A DNA stretch of 64,000 bases. Origin: Methanocorpusculum sp. (lineage in GTDB: Archaea > Halobacteriota > Methanomicrobia > Methanomicrobiales > Methanocorpusculaceae). The notes below the pieces were generated by a model. That model was not told where the DNA came from. It did not search any database and worked only from the letters and a program-made list of their open reading frames with translations. A program made the translations under genes and the position numbers. Positions 40,771-50,562 of the stretch are shown here, piece by piece (position 1 is the first letter of the stretch; each line of letters starts with the position of its first letter). The stretch spans positions 6,165-70,164 of the forward strand of contig DALTWF010000005.1 in assembly GCA_029987235.1 (NCBI GenBank), read 5' to 3'.

Positions 40771-42518
40771 TGCGGCAAAAAACTCTTAGTATTGTTACTA
40801 TTGTTCTGGTCGTTCTTGCAGTCGGTTTCCTCTGCATTTTCATGTTTGAGCCAGAGGTGTTCGGGATTTCAGAATCCGGGAGCAGTCCGGACTATGTGAA
40901 ATATTTCGACCCGGACAAGGTAACAACAGTAAATCTCACGATTTCAGAGGAAAACTGGCAGGATATGCTTGCAAATCCGACCGCAGAGGAGTGGCATCTC
41001 GCCAGTGCTGAAATCAACGGCGACGTATACGATGGTATTGCCATCCGTACCAAGGGCATGACAAGTCTTTCGCAGGTTGCATCGTCTGATTCGGACCGGT
41101 ACAGTTTCAAGCTGAAGGGCGATGAGTATGTGACCGGTCAGACATTTGCGGGTCTTAATAAGTTCGTGTTAAACAACAATTATCAGGATCCAACGTCTAT
41201 GCGGGAGTATCTTTCCTATGAACTTCTGACGAAACTGGGCGTTCCAACGCCGCTGTATGCGTATGCGGCCGTGTATATTAACGGTGAGTACTGGGGTCTG
41301 TATCTGATGATTGAGGAGGTTGAGGATGATTTCCTTGAGAGAAACTACGGTAAGAACTTTGGCAAACTCTACAAACCGGAATCCATGGATTTCGGCGGCG
41401 GTAAAGATGAAAAGGGCGGCAGAATGCAGATGCCGGAAGGGTTCGGTGATGAGGAGCTCGCTCAATTTGCACAGATGTCTGATGAGGAACGGGAGGCAAT
41501 GATGCAGCAGTTCAGAAATCAGGGTCAAAACGGGCAGAATATGCAGAATCCGCCGGATATGCAGAACATGCAGGGTATGCCGGACATGACCGGTATGCCC
41601 GATATGCAGAATATGCAGCCCCCAAGTGGAAACTTCCCGGGAGGTAATTTCTCCGGTAAAGACATGCCGGGCGGAAACATGCCGGGTGGAGGCGGACCGG
41701 GCGGAATGGGAAAAGGTGCAGACCTTGTGTATACCGACGATGAGTATGACAGTTACAGTACCATCTTTGACGGAGCCGTTTTAAACGGGCTGAAAAAGGC
41801 GGACAAGGAGCGAGTTATAACCGCATTAAAGCATCTTTCGGAGGGAACCGACCTTGAAACCTACATCGATGTGGATGAGGTTCTGCGGTATTTCGCGGTA
41901 AACACGGCGATTGTAAACCTTGACAGTTATGTAAGCAGCCTGCAGCATAATTACTATCTCTATGAAAAGGACGGTAAACTTTCCATGCTTCCGTGGGACT
42001 GGAATCTTGCATTCGGCGCATTTCAGACGAATACATCGGGCGCGGTGAATTTCCCGATTGATACACCGGTAACAAGCGGCATCGAATTATCCGACCGGCC
42101 GATGATCGGTTCGCTTCTTGCGGTGGATTCGTATAAGGAGACATATCACTGGTATCTGTCCGAAATCTGCGAATACATGGAAAATACCATGCCGAAACGG
42201 ATTGACGAAATCGAGTCAATGATTTCCCCGTATGTAAAAGCTGATCCGACGGCGTTCTATACGTATGAAGAACATGTATCAGGCGTTGAAAACCTGAAAA
42301 AATATATCGCACTCCGGGCTCAGAGTATCAGAGGGCAGTTGAACGGAACAATTCCCTCAACATGGGACGGGCAGAATGCTGATTCTTCCGCGCTTGTCGA
42401 TGCAGGAGATCTGGTTATCTCCGGCGGTATGGGCGGAGGCGGAGGATTTGGCGGAGGAAATTTCCCCGGTCAGGGTCATGGCAGGCAGGGAGGGGAAAAT
42501 CCTCCTGCCAGACCCTGA
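40770..42518 (+). CDS. CotH-family secreted protein kinase
   Basis: 582 residues. N-terminal signal/anchor helix (LSIVTIVLVVLAVGFLCIF), then the CotH domain: RTKGMTSLSQ, SFKLK, NNNYQDPTSMREYLSYEL, GLYLMIEEV, and MLPWDWNLAFG with the metal-binding Asp. A low-complexity insert (about 250-315) is rich in Gln, Asn, Met, Pro and Gly (NMQNPPDMQNMQGM, then PGGNMPGGGG), and the C-terminus is Gly-rich. CotH kinases phosphorylate proteins outside the cytoplasm in spore-forming bacteria; in this methanogen the substrate is unknown. Confidence 0.87.
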   Translation: MRQKTLSIVTIVLVVLAVGFLCIFMFEPEVFGISESGSSPDYVKYFDPDKVTTVNLTISEENWQDMLANPTAEEWHLASAEINGDVYDGIAIRTKGMTSLSQVASSDSDRYSFKLKGDEYVTGQTFAGLNKFVLNNNYQDPTSMREYLSYELLTKLGVPTPLYAYAAVYINGEYWGLYLMIEEVEDDFLERNYGKNFGKLYKPESMDFGGGKDEKGGRMQMPEGFGDEELAQFAQMSDEEREAMMQQFRNQGQNGQNMQNPPDMQNMQGMPDMTGMPDMQNMQPPSGNFPGGNFSGKDMPGGNMPGGGGPGGMGKGADLVYTDDEYDSYSTIFDGAVLNGLKKADKERVITALKHLSEGTDLETYIDVDEVLRYFAVNTAIVNLDSYVSSLQHNYYLYEKDGKLSMLPWDWNLAFGAFQTNTSGAVNFPIDTPVTSGIELSDRPMIGSLLAVDSYKETYHWYLSEICEYMENTMPKRIDEIESMISPYVKADPTAFYTYEEHVSGVENLKKYIALRAQSIRGQLNGTIPSTWDGQNADSSALVDAGDLVISGGMGGGGGFGGGNFPGQGHGRQGGENPPARP

Positions 42519-44333
42519 TTACCGCCTCTTTTTACCCTGACTCATATTTTTCCGCGGCGCAATCCCCCGGTTCGGCACCAGATCCCCGATTAAATCACAT
42601 CTTCCCGCCTTCAGAAGACCCGAAACCACATAATCATACTGCATTGGGTCCTTCCACTGCAAAAGAGCCCGCTGAATCCGCTTCTCCCCCCCGAGCGGAA
42701 CATACACATTTTTACCCGTCAGAGGATCCACCCCGGAATAATACATAGCAGTGGATAACGTCATCGGAACCGGCGTAAAATCCTGCACCTGCTCGGTAAA
42801 CATATTATTATCCCGCAGATACAAAGCCAAATCCACCATATCTCCGATTCTGCACCCCGGATGCGAAGACATAAGATACGGAATAAGATACTGCTTCTTC
42901 TCCCTCCCCTCCTGCAGTTTCGCAAACCGTTTGCGGAATTTTTCAAATTCCGCCCTCCCCGGCTTATGCATAACCTGCGTCACCCGGTCACAGACATGCT
43001 CAGGAGCGACCTTTAACTGCCCAGAAACATGATATTTACAGAGATTTTCAAGATACTCATCCCCTGCCGGCGATTCCGGAATTAAATCATAACGCACGCC
43101 CGAACCGATAAACACATGCTTCACACCGGGAATTTCACGCAAAGCTTTGAGAAGGACAATCTGCTCCTCAATACTCAAATGAAGCGCAGGACATGACGTA
43201 CAGTTTTTGTCTTTACATGGTTCGCCTTTTTCCAAGCGGGCGCAGGAGGCAGCATACATATTCGCAGAAGGACCTCCCACATCCGAAATCGTACCATGAA
43301 ACTCCTTCATCTTCGTAAAACCCCGCGCCTCGCGCAGAATCGACTCCTTACTCCGCGAGATAATCTGCTTTCCCTGATGATGCGTAATTGCACAAAACGA
43401 ACACGCCCCGAAACAGCCCCGGTGAGTTGTAATAGAGAACTGAACAGGAGCAAGCGCCGGAACCGGTTCCTTAATCGAAGGATGCGAACGCCTGGCATAC
43501 GGCAGATCATAAATTTCATCCAGCTCCGCGGTTGTAAGAGGTCGTGCCGGCGGATTTGCAACAATAACCGTTTTCGGATGCGGCTGAATAATTCTGCCCC
43601 CCGCCTCTGCTGCAATCCGCCATGCCTCAGCGAATTTTGCCTTACCGCAAACCTCCGGATACCCGGGAAGAACAACCCCCACCGGCGGATTTTCACGGAA
43701 CTCCTTAACCGGCATCGTATAACAGGTACCCCCGACATCATGAAGAGCAGATATTTTCTCACCCGAATCAAGCCGGACGGCGATTTCAGAAAGCGGCACC
43801 TCACCCATACCATAAACCAGAAGCGAAGCAGGAGCATCAGCCAAAATACTTTGCCGCACCGAATCCGACCAGTAGTCATAATGGGCAAACCGGCGCAGCG
43901 AAGCCTCAATTCCACCGATAATTACCGGTGTTTGGGGAAAGAGCTTATGCAGCATATTGGTGTAGACCAAAGTCGTCTTATCCGGCCGCGTAACTTTTCC
44001 CCCCGGCGAATATGCATCATCATGACGGCGCTTTAAAGCAGGAGTAAAAGCAGAAACCATAGGGTCAACAGCACCCGGAACCACCGCAAAAAAGAGACGG
44101 GGAGCCCCGAATTTTGCAAAATCCGCACCGCTGCGCTCTTTCCAGTCCGGCTGGGAAATTACGGCAACAGAAAAACCCTTGTTCCACAAATGCCGCCCGA
44201 GCAGGGCAGCAGCAAACGAAGGATGATCTACATAGGCATCCGCACTGACTAAGATTATATCGGGCTGCGCAATACCGAGTCTTGTCAGTTCTTCTTTTGT
44301 TGCAGGGAGATATTTCGGCTGAGGATGCTGCAT
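42519..44333 (-). CDS. YgiQ-family radical SAM protein
   Basis: 604 residues. TTHRGCFGACSFCAITHHQG carries the CxxxCxxC [4Fe-4S] motif at about residue 305; upstream is an N-terminal B12-binding-like Rossmann region (DIILVSADAYVDHPSF). VAPEHVCDRVTQVMHKPG and YLMSSHPGC are further family signatures. The reaction of YgiQ proteins is unknown. Stop codon adjoins that of the convergent CotH gene. Confidence 0.9.
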   Translation of the reverse strand: MQHPQPKYLPATKEELTRLGIAQPDIILVSADAYVDHPSFAAALLGRHLWNKGFSVAVISQPDWKERSGADFAKFGAPRLFFAVVPGAVDPMVSAFTPALKRRHDDAYSPGGKVTRPDKTTLVYTNMLHKLFPQTPVIIGGIEASLRRFAHYDYWSDSVRQSILADAPASLLVYGMGEVPLSEIAVRLDSGEKISALHDVGGTCYTMPVKEFRENPPVGVVLPGYPEVCGKAKFAEAWRIAAEAGGRIIQPHPKTVIVANPPARPLTTAELDEIYDLPYARRSHPSIKEPVPALAPVQFSITTHRGCFGACSFCAITHHQGKQIISRSKESILREARGFTKMKEFHGTISDVGGPSANMYAASCARLEKGEPCKDKNCTSCPALHLSIEEQIVLLKALREIPGVKHVFIGSGVRYDLIPESPAGDEYLENLCKYHVSGQLKVAPEHVCDRVTQVMHKPGRAEFEKFRKRFAKLQEGREKKQYLIPYLMSSHPGCRIGDMVDLALYLRDNNMFTEQVQDFTPVPMTLSTAMYYSGVDPLTGKNVYVPLGGEKRIQRALLQWKDPMQYDYVVSGLLKAGRCDLIGDLVPNRGIAPRKNMSQGKKRR

Positions 44334-44586
44334 TGTATGTTACTATGTGCTGTGCTGAAAGATAAGGATAAGGTTGAATAAAGAAGAAAACGGTTTGCCG
44401 GTATCAGGAGGTTTAATATGCTGCATGCTGATATACTATGCAGCGATAAAGTATTTCAGACCGCATTATCGCGTCCCGGGTGTCCCGTTGTGGGGGATAC
44501 CCGGAAAATTATTTTCCCCGACTTCGTCAATTCACGAATTTGACCACTGGTTATTTAAGTAAGTAACGAAATATATATATCCCCAT
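44334..44586. promoter_or_regulatory. Control region upstream of the mevalonate-cluster regulator
   Basis: 253 bases. A strong hairpin pairs 44476-44486 with 44494-44504 (11 pairs, one G-U, loop of 7). GGAAAA (44503-44508) / TTTTCC (44512-44517) follows, then GTCAA (44526-44530) / TTGAC (44540-44544). TTATTTAAG near 44551-44559 is a TATA candidate for the gene at 44587. The last two repeats overlap the promoter and could be operator sites. Confidence 0.5.
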
Positions 44587-45297
44587 ATGAAGCCCGGAAT
44601 TCGACAGCAGCTTGCCGAGAAAATGGCAGGGGAAATTACCCTTTCAGACGCCCCCGGCAAAGCCCTGAGAAAATGGCGTACCAGTTTCCAGATAACCCCC
44701 GGAGTACTGGCAGAACGCCTCGGCGTATCGCCTTCGGTAATCAGCGATTACGAAAGCGGCCGAAGAAAAAGCCCCGGAACAGGTGTTGTCGGAAAAATTG
44801 TAGACACCCTTCTGGCAATTGACGAAGAAAACGGATCAGAGTACATCAAGAAGTTTGCAAAACTACTCTTCTCCAACTACGATGATGAAGTCATCTACGA
44901 TATCCATGACTTTGCAGCAAGTGTTCCGATTAAAGACCTTGCCGAACTCCTTGACTGCGAAATCATCTGCGGCGAACTCCATTCAGACATCTTCGGCTAC
45001 ACCGTAGTCAACAGCTTAAATGCAATCGTCAACCTCACCCCGAGCGAATTCAACAAAATATACGGCTGGAGTACCGAACGGGCCCTGATTTTCACAGATG
45101 TTTCCTCCGGAAAATCCCCGATGATAGCAATCCGCGTCACACCGTTCAAACCGCCCTACGTTGTACTGCAGGGAATTAAAAAAGAAGAAGTACACCCGCT
45201 TGTGCGGCTTTTGGCCGAAAAAGACCACATCTGCGTGTTATGTACCGAAATGAGCGTGCCTGAAATAATTACTGTACTGAGGAAAGCAAAATGGTAG
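44587..45297 (+). CDS. HTH regulator of the mevalonate-entry cluster
   Basis: 236 residues. [41 protein letters not shown], in part [19 protein letters not shown], is an XRE helix-turn-helix; the C-terminal 130 residues form an alpha/beta ligand-type domain. A regulator of this kind (COG1709-like) regularly precedes archaeal HMG-CoA synthase. Its end overlaps the next gene by 7 bases, so it probably controls the operon and itself. Confidence 0.85.
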   Translation: MKPGIRQQLAEKMAGEITLSDAPGKALRKWRTSFQITPGVLAERLGVSPSVISDYESGRRKSPGTGVVGKIVDTLLAIDEENGSEYIKKFAKLLFSNYDDEVIYDIHDFAASVPIKDLAELLDCEIICGELHSDIFGYTVVNSLNAIVNLTPSEFNKIYGWSTERALIFTDVSSGKSPMIAIRVTPFKPPYVVLQGIKKEEVHPLVRLLAEKDHICVLCTEMSVPEIITVLRKAKW

Positions 45298-46334
45298 GAA
45301 TAATTACATACGGCGCATATATCCCACGCTACCGGATAACAGTGGAAGAAATCGCCCGCGTATGGGGCGCAAACCCGAAAGATATCTCAAACGGTCTCGG
45401 TGTTTTTGAAAAATCCGTGCCCGACTATGATGAAAATACCGCAACAATCGCCGTAGAAGCCGCCCGGGCAGCACTTCTCCGCCGCAATATTAACGTAAAC
45501 GACTTAAAAGCGGTCTATGTCGGCTCCGAATCCCACCCATATGCAGTAAAGCCTACAGCCGTAACCGTGGGTGAAGCAATTGGCGCAACACCCGTAATGA
45601 CCGCAGCGGACTATGAATTCGCCTGCAAAGCAGGAACCGCGGGCATCCAGACCGCAATGGGCCTGGTAAAATCCGGCATGATGAAATACGCCCTTGCAAC
45701 AGGTGCAGATACCGCTCAGGGCGCGCCCGGAGACGCCCTTGAATATACGGCTGCAGCAGGTGGTGCTGCATTTGTCATCGGATGTGATGACCCCATTGCA
45801 GAAATCAACGAAACCTGCTCATTTACCTCAGATACACCTGATTTCTGGCGCCGTGAAGGACAGGACTACCCGCGCCACGGAGGAAGATTCTCCGGTGAAC
45901 CCGGATACTTCAAACATGTGGAAGGCGCCGCAAAAATGATGTTTGAACTGCGCGGAACACGCCCGTCGGACTACGACTACGCCGTATTCCACCAGCCGAA
46001 CGCAAAGTTCCCGCGCAATGCAGCAAAAATACTCGGATTTTCGCCGGAACAGATTAAAACCGGTCTGTTATCCCCGTACCTTGGAAATACCTACAGCGGA
46101 GCAGTGCCCTTAGGACTTTCCGCCGTATTAGACGAAGCAAAACCGGGCGACCGGATTTTTGTCACAAGTTACGGAAGCGGGGCGGGTTCAGACGCATTCG
46201 ACATCACCGTAACCGACGCAATTGAGACAGAAATCGACCGAAAAGCAGCCCCGTCCGTTCAGGAGATGCTTGGCAAAAAGAAGTATCTTGACTATGCAGT
46301 GTATGCTCGGCACAAAGGAAAAATCAAGGTGTGA
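45291..46334 (+). CDS. Hydroxymethylglutaryl-CoA synthase
   Basis: 347 residues. [16 protein letters not shown] at the start and [18 protein letters not shown], with the catalytic Cys near residue 114, mark archaeal HMG-CoA synthase; HQPNAKFP provides the His and Asn. It condenses acetoacetyl-CoA with acetyl-CoA on the way to mevalonate and isoprenoid lipids. Followed by thiolase and DUF35, the set known in methanogens to form one channelling complex. Confidence 0.95.
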   Translation: MVGIITYGAYIPRYRITVEEIARVWGANPKDISNGLGVFEKSVPDYDENTATIAVEAARAALLRRNINVNDLKAVYVGSESHPYAVKPTAVTVGEAIGATPVMTAADYEFACKAGTAGIQTAMGLVKSGMMKYALATGADTAQGAPGDALEYTAAAGGAAFVIGCDDPIAEINETCSFTSDTPDFWRREGQDYPRHGGRFSGEPGYFKHVEGAAKMMFELRGTRPSDYDYAVFHQPNAKFPRNAAKILGFSPEQIKTGLLSPYLGNTYSGAVPLGLSAVLDEAKPGDRIFVTSYGSGAGSDAFDITVTDAIETEIDRKAAPSVQEMLGKKKYLDYAVYARHKGKIKV

Positions 46335-46345
46335 GGTGTGAAAAA

Positions 46346-47509
46346 ATGAGAGAAGTAGCTGTAATTGGAGCCGGAATCACAAAGTTCGGCGAAAGATGGA
46401 CATCTTCGCTTCGTGAACTGACAACAGAAGCCGGAATAGCCGCCATTGATGATTCAAACGTTTCTGCCGAACAGATTGACGGACTCTACGTCGGTTCCAT
46501 GTCGGCAGGACGCTTTGTCGGGCAGGAACATGTCGGAGCACTCGTAACAGATGCAGCAGGACTGGGCGGGGAATTTCACGTTCCCGCAACCCGTGTCGAA
46601 GCTGCATGTGCATCAGGAGGACTTGCCTTCCGCTGCGCGGTTGCCTCGGTTGCCTCAGGCATGTCTGATATTGTAATTGCTGCCGGTGTCGAGAAAATGA
46701 CCGATATCGGTGATGCGACCGATGTATTGGCAGGCGCTGCGGACCGCGAATGGGAAAGTTTTGCGGGGGCAACATTCCCCGGTCTTTATGCAATGATTGC
46801 AACCGACTATATGCACAAATACGGACTTACCCGCGAACAGCTCGCAGAAGTTTCGGTGAAAAACCATTACCACGGCGCACGCAACAAATACGCCCAGTTC
46901 CAGAACGAAATCACCATTGACACCGTACTGAACTCAAGCCTTGTTGCATCCCCGCTCAGGCTTTTTGACTGCTCACCGGTCTCCGACGGAGCTGCAGCAG
47001 TAGTGGTTTGTCCCCTGGAACGTGCGCATGAATTTACCGACACACCGATTAAAGTCCTTGCCTCAAGTCAGGCAGGAGACTCAATCGCATTACATGACCG
47101 CCCGGACTTCTCCACGATGGGGGCGACTGTAACAGCCGCAAATAAAGCATTTACCCAGGCAAAACTGGAACGCAAAGACATTGACTTTGTCGAAGTGCAT
47201 GACTGTTTCACCATTGCGGAAATCTGCGCAATCGAAGACCTCGGTTTTGTTCCGAAAGGAACCGCAGGAAAGTTCACCGAAGAAGGCCAGACACATATCG
47301 GAGGAAGCCTGCCGGTAAATACCTCAGGCGGGCTTAAGGCATGCGGTCATCCGGTCGGTGCAACCGGTATCAAACAGGTCTGGGAAGTTGTCCAGCAGCT
47401 CCGCGGCGAAGCCGGACGGCGTCAGGTGGAAGGCGCCCAAACCGGTATGACGCAGAATGTCGGCGGAACGGGCGCTACAGTGGTAACACACATTTTCGGG
47501 AGGGTATAA
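46346..47509 (+). CDS. Acetyl-CoA acetyltransferase (thiolase)
   Basis: 387 residues. REVAVIGAGITKFGERW at the start, ATRVEAACASGGLAFRCA with the nucleophilic Cys, and NTSGGLKACGHPVGATG with the His and second Cys are SCP-x-type archaeal thiolase motifs. It makes acetoacetyl-CoA, which passes to HMG-CoA synthase. ATG 46346 was chosen because GAGGTG lies just before it. Confidence 0.95.
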   Translation: MREVAVIGAGITKFGERWTSSLRELTTEAGIAAIDDSNVSAEQIDGLYVGSMSAGRFVGQEHVGALVTDAAGLGGEFHVPATRVEAACASGGLAFRCAVASVASGMSDIVIAAGVEKMTDIGDATDVLAGAADREWESFAGATFPGLYAMIATDYMHKYGLTREQLAEVSVKNHYHGARNKYAQFQNEITIDTVLNSSLVASPLRLFDCSPVSDGAAAVVVCPLERAHEFTDTPIKVLASSQAGDSIALHDRPDFSTMGATVTAANKAFTQAKLERKDIDFVEVHDCFTIAEICAIEDLGFVPKGTAGKFTEEGQTHIGGSLPVNTSGGLKACGHPVGATGIKQVWEVVQQLRGEAGRRQVEGAQTGMTQNVGGTGATVVTHIFGRV

Positions 47510-47512
47510 AAA

Positions 47513-47908
47513 ATGACGGTCGCAAGATTCTGGAGAAAGATTCCGCAGAGATACAACATGGTCGGAACAAAATGCGAAACCTGCGGAAAAGTCTTTTTCC
47601 CGCCAAGGACATTTTGTCCGCACTGCAGACGGTCGGGAAAAATCGTGCCGTTCAAGTTCAGCGGCAAAGGAACGGTGCTTACCTATTCGGTTCTCTATTC
47701 CGCAGCCGACCAGTATGCAGACATGAAACCCTATGTGCTTGCAATTATCGAACTTGACGAGGGAGCACGGGTAACATCACATGTTATCTGCGAGCCGGAA
47801 GAGATTCACATCGGCATGCGGGTGAAATCGGTCTTCCGTGTTATTGACCGCGAGGGCGATGACGGAGTGATTCATTACGGAACCAAATTCGTCCCCGAGG
47901 ACTACTAA
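47513..47908 (+). CDS. DUF35 zinc-ribbon/OB-fold CoA-binding protein
   Basis: 131 residues. CETCGKVFFPPRTFCPHC is the N-terminal zinc ribbon; GKGTVLTYSVLY and GMRVKSVF belong to the OB fold. In the archaeal thiolase/HMG-CoA synthase complex this protein bridges the two enzymes and holds the CoA arm. It lies 3 bases after the thiolase gene. Confidence 0.93.
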   Translation: MTVARFWRKIPQRYNMVGTKCETCGKVFFPPRTFCPHCRRSGKIVPFKFSGKGTVLTYSVLYSAADQYADMKPYVLAIIELDEGARVTSHVICEPEEIHIGMRVKSVFRVIDREGDDGVIHYGTKFVPEDY

Positions 47909-47909
47909 A

Positions 47910-48398
47910 CCCCATATTTTTCTGACCGGTGAAATCCAGGTCGGCAAAAGTTTCATTATCAGCCGTGTTATTGCAGAACTCGGGCTTTGTCCGTCCGGCT
48001 TTAAAACCATCGGCATGGGTGATGAAGTGCGGATTTTTGCAGCAGACGGGTCAGTTCCTTCGGAAAATAATTTAGTCGCCCTTCGCAAAAGCGCGGAAAA
48101 AAAGGGCTTTCCCGAAGTGTTTGATTCGGTCGGTACAGCCCTCTTAAATCAGCCGGGAAAACCTGTGTTAATGGATGAACTCGGATTTTTTGAAAAAGAT
48201 GCAGCCCTGTTTCAGCAGGCGGTATTTTCAGTGATTGACTCAGACACCCCCGTACTCGGAGTGATTAAGCCGAAACATACGCCGTTTCTGGACAGAGTAC
48301 GGAATCATCCCAAGACGCAGGTCATTGAGATAACACGCGAAAACCGGGAAGATATGTATCCGGTTGTACTTGAACTGGTGAAAAAAACTCTTTTCTAA
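47910..48398 (+). CDS. THEP1-like nucleoside triphosphatase with no canonical start codon
   Basis: The Walker A motif TGEIQVGKS (about 47925-47951) is in frame with the longer ORF that continues to the stop at 48396-48398, with MDELGFFE as the Walker B region and the C-terminal HPKTQVIEIT strand. This is the THEP1/DUF265 NTPase pattern (about 165-178 residues). The first ATG in frame (48015) lies downstream of the Walker A, and the frame back to the stop at 47868 has no ATG, GTG or TTG. Initiation at a rare codon such as ATT 47874, or a sequence error, is possible. Start coordinate is approximate. Confidence 0.65.
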   Translation, partial: PHIFLTGEIQVGKSFIISRVIAELGLCPSGFKTIGMGDEVRIFAADGSVPSENNLVALRKSAEKKGFPEVFDSVGTALLNQPGKPVLMDELGFFEKDAALFQQAVFSVIDSDTPVLGVIKPKHTPFLDRVRNHPKTQVIEITRENREDMYPVVLELVKKTLF

Positions 48399-48427
48399 AC
48401 CAGAATGAAAAAGAACAAAAATCAGGA

Positions 48428-48910
48428 TTATTCCTGATTTTTATCAATCACACGGACATTATCGCCGCGTACAGTAATCGGGATTGGGACAATTGACTCG
48501 TACAGTTCAACAGTAATTTCTTCTTTGGAATGGTCCACGCGCTTGACCACAGCCTTCTCACCCTTGAACGGACCTGCAATTAACTCAACGATAGTACCCT
48601 CGTCAATACCGGAAACAGCCGGCTTGGGTACCAGGAAATGCTTAATCTCTTCCATTGAAGTCTCATCATGCAAAACATTGTACGCATGAGCAATGGTTTC
48701 CACCAGCTGCTCGATTCTTGCATGCTCTTCCGGACTTTCGATAAAGACATACCCCTTGATATCGTCAGGAACAACAATAGAGGAGACAACAACATCCGTC
48801 ATCTCATTTTCTATTGCCTCTTTGATATTGTCGGCAACCGTGCGCTCATGCTTGGCGCTTGTTTTTACAATATAGTAGTGGTTGCCAAACTCTGATGGTT
48901 CTGCTGTCAT
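48428..48910 (-). CDS. spt5: Transcription elongation factor Spt5
   Basis: 160 residues. NGN domain (HYYIVKTSAKHERTVADNI) and C-terminal KOW motif (IVELIAGPFKGEKAVVKRVD). It clamps RNA polymerase for processivity with Spt4. Gene order ftsZ-secE-spt5 is the usual archaeal one; it follows secE by 2 bases. Confidence 0.95.
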   Translation of the reverse strand: MTAEPSEFGNHYYIVKTSAKHERTVADNIKEAIENEMTDVVVSSIVVPDDIKGYVFIESPEEHARIEQLVETIAHAYNVLHDETSMEEIKHFLVPKPAVSGIDEGTIVELIAGPFKGEKAVVKRVDHSKEEITVELYESIVPIPITVRGDNVRVIDKNQE

Positions 48911-48912
48911 TG

Positions 48913-49164
48913 TTACGGGAGAATTTTAAATACGATAGCGATTATAAAGCCGATTAATCCGATAAGAGCAATTCCGATAGCCGCAACTGCGGAAATCTTC
49001 CAGAACTCTTCTTTGGTTGGTCTTCTTGCAAGCTTTAATACACGAATGTATTTTCTGAAGAATTCGGAAACACTTTCCTTAGTGATTTCCGGCTTCTTGA
49101 TATTAACACCGGATGACTTTGCATCCTTCTTTTCTGCGGTCTGTTTATTTTCTTCGTTTGCCAT
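48913..49164 (-). CDS. secE: Preprotein translocase subunit SecE (Sec61 gamma)
   Basis: 83 residues. Charged N-terminus of about 30 residues, amphipathic helix ([22 protein letters not shown]) and one membrane helix ([19 protein letters not shown]). Clamps the SecY channel. The N-terminal Lys/Glu-rich extension is longer than in many archaea. Confidence 0.93.
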   Translation of the reverse strand: MANEENKQTAEKKDAKSSGVNIKKPEITKESVSEFFRKYIRVLKLARRPTKEEFWKISAVAAIGIALIGLIGFIIAIVFKILP

Positions 49165-49173
49165 GTATGTGTT

Positions 49174-50556
49174 TCACCTTAAAAAGTCAATCTCGAATTT
49201 GGATCTCTGGATTGGACTTGCTGTGGTTTGTGTAGATGATGCCGTATATGTTTGTTCTTGTTTACCATAAATCTGTGGGGACTGAACACCGGTTACAATG
49301 AGCATCGTACGCATGCGCCCTTCCATCTGCGGGTCGACCTGGACACCCCAGATAATCCGTGCTCCGGGGTCGATTCTCTGATAAACCTCCTGTACAACGC
49401 TTTCCGCCTCGGACATGGTCATGTCCGGACCGCCGATAACATTGATTAATGCTGCAGTCGCGCCGGTGATGTCGACATCAAGCAACGGAGAGCGCAGGGC
49501 TTTCTTGATGGAATCGGTTGCCTTGTCCTCGGAATCGGACTCGCCGACACCAATCATGGCAATTCCGCCCTGTTCCATAACTGTTCTGATATCTGCGAAG
49601 TCGAGGTTGACTAATCCCGGCAGAGTGATTAACTCGGTAATTCCCTTTACCGCGCGCATTAAGACCTCATCAGAGACCTTGAATGCCTGTGCAAGCGGTA
49701 AGCGCGGAACAACTTCAAGGATTCTGTCGTTGGGGATGACAATAACAGTGTCTGCAACTTCTCTCAGGCGTTCCAGACCGATTTCAGCATTCTCCATACG
49801 GGTTGCGGATTCGCTGGTAAACGGCAGGGTAACGATTGCAATCGTTAACGCGCCGCACTCTTTTGCGACCTTTGCAACGACCGGGGCGGAGCCCGTTCCC
49901 GTTCCACCGCCGAGACCGGCAGTGACGAAAACCATGTTGCTGCCGGATAATGCCTGTCTTATCTGGTCTTCGGACTCGATTGCAGCTTCTTCTCCTCTCT
50001 GTGGAATTGCTCCTGCGCCAAGTCCCTTAGTGGTCTGGCGACCGATTAAGATACGGCGGCCGACACGACCGCGAAGCATGGATAAATGCTGTGCATCGGT
50101 GTTAAGTGCATAAATTTCAGCGCCTTCGATACCCTCTTCGTAAATTCTTGCAACAGTGTTGGATCCTCCGCCGCCGCAGCCGACTACGGTAATCTTGGTC
50201 TGCAGGGACTTTAAAATCTCTTCAAATTCATCGTCATTGAAATCATCGCCTGCTGCTGCAGTTGGTTTCGGTGCTGAGAACTTGTACTGGCTGGAAAGGT
50301 CTACCTTCGGTGCGGACTGAGCCGGAGCCGGTGTTGAGAACAGAGGTTTCTGTGCTGCCGGTTTTGCCTCCTGCGCCGGCCATGCACGCGGAGTCTGGGC
50401 AGGTGCTGCCTGAACCGGTTCCGGTGCGGGAGTCTGCTTCGAGCCTGCGAGTTCGCGTTCGGATTCTGCGTCAAAGATTGCAGATACCGGAGAATCGTCG
50501 CGTGCAACGTCTTCAAACCGCTTTCTTGATAAAGCTTCTTCTACTATTGATCTCAT
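49174..50556 (-). CDS. ftsZ: Cell division protein FtsZ with long N-terminal linker
   Basis: 460 residues. GTPase core begins near residue 121 ([13 protein letters not shown]) with [16 protein letters not shown] as the tubulin signature. The N-terminal 30 residues ([18 protein letters not shown]) are conserved in methanogen FtsZ, but residues about 40-105 form an Ala/Pro/Lys/Gln-rich linker between that tail and the core. The C-terminus FEIDFLR may be the SepF-binding tail. It forms the division ring. Confidence 0.95.
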   Translation of the reverse strand: MRSIVEEALSRKRFEDVARDDSPVSAIFDAESERELAGSKQTPAPEPVQAAPAQTPRAWPAQEAKPAAQKPLFSTPAPAQSAPKVDLSSQYKFSAPKPTAAAGDDFNDDEFEEILKSLQTKITVVGCGGGGSNTVARIYEEGIEGAEIYALNTDAQHLSMLRGRVGRRILIGRQTTKGLGAGAIPQRGEEAAIESEDQIRQALSGSNMVFVTAGLGGGTGTGSAPVVAKVAKECGALTIAIVTLPFTSESATRMENAEIGLERLREVADTVIVIPNDRILEVVPRLPLAQAFKVSDEVLMRAVKGITELITLPGLVNLDFADIRTVMEQGGIAMIGVGESDSEDKATDSIKKALRSPLLDVDITGATAALINVIGGPDMTMSEAESVVQEVYQRIDPGARIIWGVQVDPQMEGRMRTMLIVTGVQSPQIYGKQEQTYTASSTQTTASPIQRSKFEIDFLR

Positions 50557-50562
50557 GAGTTT

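Noticed and set aside
43296..44036. 246-codon plus-strand ORF opposite the YgiQ gene
   Set aside because: Arg/Asn-rich translation of the antisense of a clear radical SAM gene; no Shine-Dalgarno or promoter.
44374..44562. 62-codon plus-strand ORF before the HTH regulator
   Set aside because: No homologue, runs through three inverted repeats and the promoter of the next gene.
49415..50113. 232-codon plus-strand ORF opposite ftsZ
   Set aside because: Ser/Thr/Pro-rich shadow of the FtsZ GTPase core.
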